DNA of 64,000 bases from Candidatus Eiseniibacteriota bacterium. Its GTDB lineage: Bacteria > Orphanbacterota > Orphanbacteria > Orphanbacterales > Orphanbacteraceae. The notes below the pieces were generated by a model. It made no database searches. It saw only the letters and a list, made by a program, of their open reading frames with translations, and had not been told where the DNA came from. The position numbers and the translations under genes were made by a program. Numbering within the stretch: the stretch's first letter is position 1; every line of letters begins with the position of its first letter. This document shows, piece after piece, positions 50,381 through 57,601 of the stretch. The stretch covers positions 930,001-994,000 of the forward strand of contig JAJCZU010000004.1 in assembly GCA_029262235.1 (NCBI GenBank), in the 5' to 3' direction.

Positions 50381-50983
50381 ATGAAGGGCTTCACGCTTTG
50401 GTTCACCGGACTGTCCGCGTCCGGCAAGACGACACTCGCGCGCGAGGTGGAAGAGATTCTGCTCGAACGCGGCCTGCCGGTCGAGATTCTCGACGGCGAC
50501 GTCATTCGCACGAACCTCTCCAAGGGACTCGGCTTCTCGAAAGAGGACCGCGACGAAAACATCAAGCGCATCGGTTTCGTATGCCAGCTGCTGAGCCGGA
50601 ACGGCGTCGCGACGATCGCCAGCGCCATCAGCCCGTACGCCGAAGCGCGCGATTCCGTCCGCGACAAGATCGACAACTTCGTCGAGGTGTACGTCAAGTG
50701 CCCGCTCGAAGTGCTGATCGAGCGCGACGTGAAGGGGCTTTACAAGAAGGCGCTCGCAGGCGAGATCACGGGCTTCACGGGCGTCGACGATCCGTACGAA
50801 GAGCCGGTCAAGCCGGAGATCCTGATCGAATCCGACAAGGAGTCCGAAGCCGAGAGTGTCGCGAAGATCGTGCGCACGCTCGAGCTCATGGGCCTCATTC
50901 CGGGCGCCGACGCGAACAAAGACTTCTCCGATGAAGAAGAGGAGAAGATCAAGCAGCGCCTGAAGGACCTCGGCTATATTTAG
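50381..50983 (+). CDS. cysC: Adenylylsulfate kinase (APS kinase) with LGY tail
   Basis: A 200-residue cytosolic enzyme that phosphorylates APS to PAPS, the sulfate donor for sulfotransferases. P-loop GLSASGKTT, substrate motif DGDVIRTNLSKGLGFSKEDR and the lid region YKKALAGEITGFTGVDDPYE are canonical. Bacterial CysC is usually about 170-200 residues. The last ~20 residues, FSDEEEEKIKQRLKDLGYI, are an extra helix and carry the tail shared with the two RHH proteins and the sulfatase-like protein. GGGAG lies before the ATG. Confidence 0.96.
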   Translation: MKGFTLWFTGLSASGKTTLAREVEEILLERGLPVEILDGDVIRTNLSKGLGFSKEDRDENIKRIGFVCQLLSRNGVATIASAISPYAEARDSVRDKIDNFVEVYVKCPLEVLIERDVKGLYKKALAGEITGFTGVDDPYEEPVKPEILIESDKESEAESVAKIVRTLELMGLIPGADANKDFSDEEEEKIKQRLKDLGYI

Positions 50984-51056
50984 GTTCGGAAAAAAATCGA
51001 GGAGGGTATGTGTCTTCGGCATCGACGGAGTACCGCATACCCTCCTTGCCCGTTTC

Positions 51057-52280
51057 ATGCAGGAAGGCGTGATGCCCCGCGCGAAGGAAATCTTTGCGCG
51101 CGGATCGCTCCGTAAAATGAAGGTGACGCTCCCCGAAATCTCGTCTGTCAGCTGGACGAGTTTCATGACCGGCATGGCGCCCGGCGAGCACGGAATCTAC
51201 GGCTTCACCGATCTGAAACCCGACAGCTACGACATGACGTTCCCCTCTTACCCCGATCTGCCTGTCAAAACGCTCTGGGAGCGTCTGGCTGAGAAGGGGA
51301 AGCGGAGCGTGGTGATCAATCAGCCCGCCACGTATCCGGCGCGCCCGATCGAGGGGGCGCTGATCTCCGGGTTCGTGGCGATCGACCTGCGCCAGGCCGT
51401 GCATCCGAAATTTCTGTACGCGAAGCTCCAGCAGCTCGGCTACGAGATCGATATCGACGCGCAGGAGGGCGGGAAGAACGCCGATTCCCTCTTCAAACAG
51501 CTCGAAACGGGCCTCAGAGGGCGCAGGAAGGCGTGGGATTACCTCTGGAACCGTGAGAAGTGGGACTACTTTCAGGTGGTCGTAACGGGCACGGACCGCC
51601 TCATGCACTTCCAGATGCCGGCCGCCTATGACCCCGCCCATCCCGAATTCGAGCGATTTCGTGCGTATTATTCCGCCGTAGACTCTTTTCTCGGAGAGGT
51701 GTTTGAGCGATACGTAGAGAAGACCGGGGACGAGGCAGGCGAGGGCTTCTGGGTCCTCTCCGATCACGGTTTCTGCGCGATCGAGCAGGAGTTCTATGTG
51801 AACGCCTGGCTCAGGAGCGAGGGGTATTTGAGCTTTGAAAACGATCCGGCGAAGTCGCTGGGCGAGATTACGCCGGAAAGCCGCGCATTCGCGCTCGACC
51901 CGGGGCGCATTTACGTGCACCGGTCGGACCGCTATCCGAAAGGGTCGGTCGCGCCGGCCGACGCGGCGGGCGTGGCAGACGAGATCCGCGCGAAGCTGCT
52001 GGCGCTCGAGCACGGCGGGGCCGCGGTCTGCCAGGCGGTGCACCAGGGCGAGGAATTGTACTCGGGAGCGCACGCGAACCGCGCGCCGGATCTGGTGCTC
52101 ACGGCCCGGGATGGTTATGATAGTAAGGGATGGCTCGGTCCATCCGAGCCGTTCGGCCGGAGCCATTTCACGGGAATGCACAATTGGGACGACGCGTTCG
52201 TGTGGAACGCGTCCGAGCTGCCGGAGTCCATGGTCATCACGGACATCGCTCCCCGGATCGAATCACGGCTGTCGCAATAA
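51057..52280 (+). CDS. Phosphodiesterase paralogue, apparent frameshift at start
   Basis: A 407-residue open frame from ATG 51057, but homology starts upstream: bases 51012-51056 in the same frame encode VFGIDGVPHTLLARF, which includes the metal-binding Asp needed for catalysis. No start codon exists in that frame; the ribosome site GGAGGG and an ATG at 51008 are in another frame. A two-base loss in the TGTG stretch after the ATG would explain this. The rest is intact: SSVSWTSF (Ser nucleophile), TDRLMH, LSDHGF and TGMHNW. It is cytosolic-looking without a signal peptide. Confidence 0.7.
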   Translation: MQEGVMPRAKEIFARGSLRKMKVTLPEISSVSWTSFMTGMAPGEHGIYGFTDLKPDSYDMTFPSYPDLPVKTLWERLAEKGKRSVVINQPATYPARPIEGALISGFVAIDLRQAVHPKFLYAKLQQLGYEIDIDAQEGGKNADSLFKQLETGLRGRRKAWDYLWNREKWDYFQVVVTGTDRLMHFQMPAAYDPAHPEFERFRAYYSAVDSFLGEVFERYVEKTGDEAGEGFWVLSDHGFCAIEQEFYVNAWLRSEGYLSFENDPAKSLGEITPESRAFALDPGRIYVHRSDRYPKGSVAPADAAGVADEIRAKLLALEHGGAAVCQAVHQGEELYSGAHANRAPDLVLTARDGYDSKGWLGPSEPFGRSHFTGMHNWDDAFVWNASELPESMVITDIAPRIESRLSQ

Positions 52281-52302
52281 TAAGAATCGTACCAGGAGTA
52301 TT

Positions 52303-54480
52303 TTGCACGTGTTCTCTCGTCACTTTCGAACTCTCGCCTGGGTCTTTGCACTCACGGCGATCTTTTTCTGCGCGGATCCTGCCGAAGCGTACATCGGACC
52401 GGGTGCGGGTTTCGCGTTCCTGTCGTCCTTCATGGTGCTCTTCGTCACGTTCATTCTCGCGTTCGTCTCGATCCTGCTCTGGCCGATTCGTTTCGTCTGG
52501 AAGCTGATCTTCAAAAAGCGGCCGCCGAAGACGGATGTGGATCGCGTGATCGTGGTCGGCCTCGACGGCTTCGACCCGAACCAGTGCAGGAAATTCATGG
52601 CCGAAGGGAAACTGCCGCACTTTCAGAAACTGGCCGACCAGGGCACATTCGATGAACTGCAGACGGTTTTCCCCGCGATGTCGCCGGTCGCCTGGTCTTC
52701 GTTCGCGACGGGCGTCGACCCCTCACGGCACAATCAGTTCGACTTTCTGAACCGCGATCCGCGAACCTATCTTCCTGACCTCGCGTCCGTCTACATCGGG
52801 AATGTTTCGCGCGTGCTGAATCTCGGGAAATACAAGCTGCCGCTCGGCAAGCCGGTCATTCGTCTGCTTCGCAAGTCGCAGCCGTTCTGGAAGATTCTCG
52901 GCGAGTACGGCATCTTCTCGCATATTCTGCGCGTGCCGATCACGTTCCCGCCCGAGAAGCACAACGGCCTTCTGCTTTCGGCCATGTGCGTACCCGACAT
53001 CAAGGGGTCGCAGGGAACGTTTACGTATTACACGACGGACGAAAGCGAAGTGGGCGAGGCAACGGGAGGCGTCCGGCGCGTCGTGAAGCGGAACGGCAAT
53101 ACGGTAGAAGGCGACATTCTCGGTCCGTCGAATTCGATGACGAAGGACGAGGAAGAGCTGACCGTACCGTTCAAGATCACGATCGACGACGCGAAAGCGC
53201 TGGCCACGATCGACTACAACGGCGAAAAAATTCCGCTCAAGCAGGGCGAGTACTCCGAGTGGATCCGCACGCCCTTCAACGCCGGTATGGGCGTCAAGGT
53301 CTGGGGTCTCGTGCGGTTCTATATCATGGAGATGGGCGAGCACTTCAAACTCTACGTTTCGCCGATCCAGATCGACCCCGAAAAGCCGGCCATGCCGATT
53401 TCTCACCCCACGTTCTACTCGATGTATCTTTCGAAGCTGCTCGGAAGCTTCGCGACGCTCGGCTTCTGCGAGGACACCTGGGGGCTGAACGAGCGCGTGA
53501 TCGACGAAGACGCGTTCCTGAAGCAGACCTGGATCACGCACGAAGAGCGCGAACGCATGCTCTTCCATAGTATGACGCAGGTGAAGAAGGGCTTTCTCGT
53601 GTGCTGCTTCGACGGCACCGACCGCGTACAGCACATGTTCCAGCGCTATCTGATGCAGGGCCATCCCGCCAACGCGAAGCTCGACGAGAGCGCGTACAGT
53701 GACGAAATCGAAAAGCTCTACATCCGCATGGACGAGATGATGGGCCGCGTGATGGACAAGGTCAAAGACGACAGCAAGACCGTCCTGATGGTCATGTCCG
53801 ATCACGGTTTCGCGCACTTCTCGCGCGGCGTCAATCTGAATTCGTGGCTCGTCGAAAACGGGTACATGGTCATGAAGGACGGCGGCAGGACGTGCAAGGA
53901 CTGGTTCCGCGGCGTCGACTGGGAGAAAACGAAAGCGTACAGCTTCGGGCTCGTCGGCATTTATTTGAACATCAAGGGTCGCGAAGGCCAGGGAATCGTG
54001 GAGCCTGGTGAAGAAGCCGCGGCGCTCCGCCAGGAGATCAAGGAGAAGCTGGGGGCGCTGGTCGACCCGAAGACGGGCGCGAAAGTCATGAACGACGTCT
54101 TCAAAACGGAAGAAATCTACACGGGACCCTACGCGCAGAACGGTCCCGACCTTCTCCCCGCGTTCGACGAGCATTACCGGCAGTCGTGGGAAGCCGCGGT
54201 CGGGAAAGCGGAGCCGGAAGTCATTATCGACAACGTGAAAGCATGGTCGGGCGATCATTGCCTCGACTGGCGCATCGTGCCCGGCGTTCTGTTCTCGAGC
54301 CGCAAACTCGCGCGCAAAAATCCCGGCATCATGGACATGAGCGCGTCGATTCTCGACCTCTTCGGGATTCAGCGACCGGGTTATATGCTCGGGCGCTCAT
54401 TCTTCCGCGAAGATTCGTCCGACGCCGGGCAAACGCAGAAACAGTCACCCCCTGAAGAGAGAGAAGTCGCGAATGCGTAA
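52303..54480 (+). CDS. Membrane-anchored phosphodiesterase (alkaline phosphatase superfamily)
   Basis: A 725-residue protein. N-terminal signal-like helix then a second helix (about 38-75: AFLSSFMVLFVTFILAFVSILLW) anchor it in the inner membrane. The catalytic domain shows VGLDGFDP, the nucleophile region SPVAWSSF, TDRVQH, SDHGFAHF and SGDHCLDW, i.e. all metal ligands. A ~150-residue insert (GSQGTFTYYTTD onward) is shared with the next gene. TTG at 52303 is used (AGGAG four bases upstream); GTG at 52309 is an alternative. Substrate unknown; lipid- or glycan-phosphodiester is plausible. Confidence 0.85.
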   Translation: MHVFSRHFRTLAWVFALTAIFFCADPAEAYIGPGAGFAFLSSFMVLFVTFILAFVSILLWPIRFVWKLIFKKRPPKTDVDRVIVVGLDGFDPNQCRKFMAEGKLPHFQKLADQGTFDELQTVFPAMSPVAWSSFATGVDPSRHNQFDFLNRDPRTYLPDLASVYIGNVSRVLNLGKYKLPLGKPVIRLLRKSQPFWKILGEYGIFSHILRVPITFPPEKHNGLLLSAMCVPDIKGSQGTFTYYTTDESEVGEATGGVRRVVKRNGNTVEGDILGPSNSMTKDEEELTVPFKITIDDAKALATIDYNGEKIPLKQGEYSEWIRTPFNAGMGVKVWGLVRFYIMEMGEHFKLYVSPIQIDPEKPAMPISHPTFYSMYLSKLLGSFATLGFCEDTWGLNERVIDEDAFLKQTWITHEERERMLFHSMTQVKKGFLVCCFDGTDRVQHMFQRYLMQGHPANAKLDESAYSDEIEKLYIRMDEMMGRVMDKVKDDSKTVLMVMSDHGFAHFSRGVNLNSWLVENGYMVMKDGGRTCKDWFRGVDWEKTKAYSFGLVGIYLNIKGREGQGIVEPGEEAAALRQEIKEKLGALVDPKTGAKVMNDVFKTEEIYTGPYAQNGPDLLPAFDEHYRQSWEAAVGKAEPEVIIDNVKAWSGDHCLDWRIVPGVLFSSRKLARKNPGIMDMSASILDLFGIQRPGYMLGRSFFREDSSDAGQTQKQSPPEEREVANA

Positions 54481-56509
54481 ATTCTGGCCAGGCTGGTCCC
54501 GTTTCGGGATCGCGACGGGGATCCTTGCGGGCGGCGTGCTGATCGCCCTCGTGACCGGCCCCGGGTTTGCCGACTCGAAAAAGAAAATGATGGTGATCGG
54601 ATTCGACGGCATGGATCCGAAGCAGCTTCAGCAGCATATCGACAACGGATACATGCCGAACTTCAAACGCCTGATCGAGAAGGGGAGCTTTACGACGCTC
54701 GGGACGAGCATCCCGCCGCAGAGTCCCGTCGCCTGGTCGAACTTTATTTCGGGTAAGAATCCGGGCGGCCACAATATCTTCGACTTCATTCATCGTGATC
54801 CGAAGACGTACCTGCCGTTCCTGAGCACGTCGGAAGCGGTCGGTTCTTCGAAATCGATCGAGCTCTGGGGCGACTGGCAGCTGCCGCTCGGCGGCGGCGA
54901 GGTCGTGCTGCTCCGCGAAGGGCGCGCGTTCTGGGAACTGCTCGAGAAGGCCGAAGTGCCCACGACGATCTTCAAGATCCCGGCGAACTACCCGCCCGTG
55001 CAGACGAATGTCCGTACGCTGTCGGGGATGGGCACGCCCGACATGCAGGGGACGCCGGGAACGTTCACGTACTTTACGACGCATCCCCCGGAGAACGCCG
55101 ACGACATTTCCGGCGGCGCGGTGGTCGACATCTATTTCGATCGCGACAAGAGCGAAGCTTCGATACCCGGCCCGCCGAACCCGTTCCACAAGAAGGGCAA
55201 GGAGACCGGCGCGAAAGTCACGATGTATCGCGACAAGGAGAACCAGGTCGCGAAGATCGTAACGGGCGACGAAGAGGTCATCATGAAGCCCGGCGAGTTC
55301 AGCGAATGGGTGCCGGTCGAGTTCTACATGCTCGGCGACGAAGGTTTCGGCGATAAAATTCGTCCCGCCGCCGCGCCGATGGGACTTGCGATCGGCGGAT
55401 CCGTACGCTTCTATCTGAAGTCGGTCTATCCCGAGTTCAGCCTGTATGTCACGCCCGTGCAGATCGATCCGCTGAAGCCGGCCCAGCCGGTATCGACGCC
55501 CGATGACTGGTCGCAGAAGATCGCCGAGCGGACGGGGCGCTTTTACACGCAGGGCATGCCCGAAGATACGAAGGCGCTCGAAGGCGGCGTGTTCACGGAC
55601 GGCGAGTTCCTGCAGCAGGCGACGCTCGTTCTCGACGAACGCATGAAGCTCTTCGAAACGATGGTCAGCGATTTCGCACAGGATGAATGGGGCTTCCTGT
55701 TCTTCTATTTCTCGTCGCTCGATCAGCAGACACACGTCATGTGGCGCACGATGGACCCGAGCCACCCGGGAACCGACTCGCTCGCGCTGCAGTATCCGGA
55801 CGCCATCCCGAGTATCTTCAGGCGGCTCGACAAAGCCGTGGGCGTTGCGATGGATCAGCTCGGCGACGACGCCACGCTCGTCATCATGTCGGACCACGGG
55901 TTCGCGCCCTGGTACCGCGAAGTGCATCTGAACTCGTGGCTCGCGGACAACGGCTACCTGACGCTCAAGGACAATTCGGAGAGCGTGCGCGCCTCGTCCG
56001 ACTTCTTCATGAACGTCGACTGGCGCCGCACGAAAGCGTACGCGCTCGGCATCAACGGGCTTTACATCAACGTGCGCGGCCGCGAGAAGAACGGCACCGT
56101 CGCACCCGGGAAAGAGCGCGATGATCTCATGAACGAGCTGATCGCGAAGATGAAAGAGCTTCGCGACCCCAAAACGGGCGAGCTCGCGATCAAGGAAGTC
56201 TACAAGAGCGAAGAAGTGTTCCAGGGACCGTACGTGAAGAACGCGCCCGACTTGAACGTCGGTTACGCGTACACTTTCCGCGGCTCCAACGAGTCGGCGC
56301 TCGGCGAGTTCCCGATGGAGTGGTTCGCGGACAATACCGGCAAGTGGTCGGGCGATCACTGCATCGCGGCGGACCTCGTCCCCGGTATCCTGATCTCGAA
56401 CCGCAAGGTGAAAAAAGAGGGCGCCGCGCTTTACGATCTTACCGCGACGATTCTTGCCGAGTTCGGTGTGGACAAGGATGAAGACATGATCGGATCGCCG
56501 GTCTTTTAG
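54473..56509 (+). CDS. Exported phosphodiesterase (alkaline phosphatase superfamily)
   Basis: A 678-residue paralogue overlapping the previous gene by 8 bp. A signal sequence (MRKFWPGWSRFGIATGILAGGVLIALVTG, cleaved near FADS) sends it to the periplasm. Metal ligands: VIGFDGMDP, SLDQQTH, SDHGFAPW and SGDHCIAA; nucleophile region SPVAWSNF. It shares the GTPGTFTYFTTHPP insert with the 52303 protein and is the most complete of the four. In the superfamily such proteins hydrolyse or transfer phosphodiesters. Confidence 0.87.
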   Translation: MRKFWPGWSRFGIATGILAGGVLIALVTGPGFADSKKKMMVIGFDGMDPKQLQQHIDNGYMPNFKRLIEKGSFTTLGTSIPPQSPVAWSNFISGKNPGGHNIFDFIHRDPKTYLPFLSTSEAVGSSKSIELWGDWQLPLGGGEVVLLREGRAFWELLEKAEVPTTIFKIPANYPPVQTNVRTLSGMGTPDMQGTPGTFTYFTTHPPENADDISGGAVVDIYFDRDKSEASIPGPPNPFHKKGKETGAKVTMYRDKENQVAKIVTGDEEVIMKPGEFSEWVPVEFYMLGDEGFGDKIRPAAAPMGLAIGGSVRFYLKSVYPEFSLYVTPVQIDPLKPAQPVSTPDDWSQKIAERTGRFYTQGMPEDTKALEGGVFTDGEFLQQATLVLDERMKLFETMVSDFAQDEWGFLFFYFSSLDQQTHVMWRTMDPSHPGTDSLALQYPDAIPSIFRRLDKAVGVAMDQLGDDATLVIMSDHGFAPWYREVHLNSWLADNGYLTLKDNSESVRASSDFFMNVDWRRTKAYALGINGLYINVRGREKNGTVAPGKERDDLMNELIAKMKELRDPKTGELAIKEVYKSEEVFQGPYVKNAPDLNVGYAYTFRGSNESALGEFPMEWFADNTGKWSGDHCIAADLVPGILISNRKVKKEGAALYDLTATILAEFGVDKDEDMIGSPVF

Positions 56510-56522
56510 TAAGGAGGAAATC

Positions 56523-56717
56523 ATGTTCGGTGGACCCAAAGTAAAACTGACGAAAGATCTTTTCGAACGAGTCAAGAAGTACGCCCAGCTTGCGGGCTAC
56601 TCTTCGGTCGACGAATTCGTCGTGCACGCTCTCGAAAAAGAGCTGGGCGGACTCGAAGACAGCGCGTCGGAAGAAGAGATCAAGAAAAAGCTCCAGGGCC
56701 TCGGCTACATCTCGTAG
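56523..56717 (+). CDS. Small ribbon-helix-helix-like protein with LGY tail (second)
   Basis: A 64-residue protein, AGGAGG before the ATG. Residues 6-42 (KVKLTKDLFERVKKYAQLAGYSSVDEFVVHALEKEL) have the strand-helix-helix layout of RHH proteins and resemble the first cluster protein at 47606. The end EEEIKKKLQGLGYIS is the shared tail. Lys/Arg on the strand could contact DNA, but the short length and tail also fit an adaptor peptide. Confidence 0.72.
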   Translation: MFGGPKVKLTKDLFERVKKYAQLAGYSSVDEFVVHALEKELGGLEDSASEEEIKKKLQGLGYIS

Positions 56718-56735
56718 CCCGTCCTTAAACGAATC

Positions 56736-56753
56736 GGGCCTCGCATGAGGCCC
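56736..56753 (+). terminator. Perfect hairpin after the second RHH gene
   Basis: GGGCCTC-GCAT-GAGGCCC, a perfect 7-bp stem, lies 18 bp after the RHH stop and before the membrane gene. No T-tract follows; it may be partial termination. Confidence 0.4.
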
Positions 56754-56782
56754 TGCCAGCGAAGCGAAGGAACCGTCGTCAC

Positions 56783-57601
56783 ATGTGGCCTATTGTTCAG
56801 GCGTTTACCAAGTTTTTCGATCTTGCGATCGCGCTCTTTCAGTCGATGCACCCCATTGTCGGGCTCACTGTGATCTCAGTCCTGACCGGCGCCGTGATGC
56901 TCGTGGTCTGGAAGTTCACGTCGAATCAGGATGCGATCGCGCGTTCGAAATCGAAGATCGCGGCTTATATCCTCGAAATTCGTCTCTTTCCGGACGACAT
57001 GCGCGCGCAGTTCGCGGCCCAGGGGCGTGCGCTCGGCGCGAACTTTCGCTATATGACGTACGCCATTCCGCCGATGCTGATCGTCCTGCTCCCCGTCGTC
57101 GCGATTCTCGTGCAGCTCGATGTGCGTTATCAGCGCCGGCCGCTCGAGCCGGGTGAAGTGACTCTGCTCAAGGTGAAGGTCGCGGAAGAAGTCGACCTGG
57201 CAAGTGTGACGCTCGACGCGCCCGCCGGCATCTTCGTGGAAACTCCCGCCATGCGCGTCGTGGCCGAGGATGAAGTCGACTGGCGCCTGCGGGCCGACAC
57301 GCCTGGCGAGTACGACGTCAAAGTCACCGCGGGAGCCACGGTCGAGACGAAACGAATCGTGGTCGGTGAGCGCCTCACGAAGCTCGCCGAGTTCCGGGAG
57401 CAGTCGAACTTCCTGACCATCTGGATGGCGCCCGCAGAAAAACCGCTCCCGAAGGGATCCCCGATCCACGAGATCCGGCTCACCTATCCGGAACGCGAAA
57501 TGAAGCTGGCCGGCATCTCCATGCACTGGCTGCTCGTCTTTTTCGTGGTGTCCGTGCTGTTCGGATTCGCGATCAAGGGAATCGTAGGCGTCGAAGTCTG
57601 A
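56783..57601 (+). CDS. Membrane protein with beta-sandwich domain, EMC3/TMCO1-like fragment layout
   Basis: A 272-residue protein. Helix 1 (about 25-45), a charged helical hairpin (SNQDAIARSKSKIAAYILEIRLFPDDMRAQFAAQGRAL), helix 2 (about 95-113), an extracytoplasmic strand-rich domain (125-240: EPGEVTLLKVKVAEEVDLASVTL) and a C-terminal helix (WLLVFFVVSVLFGFAI). The charged hairpin between helices reminds me of Oxa1/EMC3-type proteins, but this is only a layout likeness. Family and function are unknown. It ends the cluster and meets the M28 gene head-on. Confidence 0.75.
   Translation: MWPIVQAFTKFFDLAIALFQSMHPIVGLTVISVLTGAVMLVVWKFTSNQDAIARSKSKIAAYILEIRLFPDDMRAQFAAQGRALGANFRYMTYAIPPMLIVLLPVVAILVQLDVRYQRRPLEPGEVTLLKVKVAEEVDLASVTLDAPAGIFVETPAMRVVAEDEVDWRLRADTPGEYDVKVTAGATVETKRIVVGERLTKLAEFREQSNFLTIWMAPAEKPLPKGSPIHEIRLTYPEREMKLAGISMHWLLVFFVVSVLFGFAIKGIVGVEV

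Noticed and set aside
47834-50983. Assimilatory sulfate-reduction operon
   Set aside because: Only APS and PAPS formation are present; no reductase or transporter follows in the operon.
51835-52302. Open frame joined to the third phosphodiesterase, suggesting a longer protein
   Set aside because: It overlaps the preceding phosphodiesterase in another frame and lacks conserved features; the ribosome site is at 52295.
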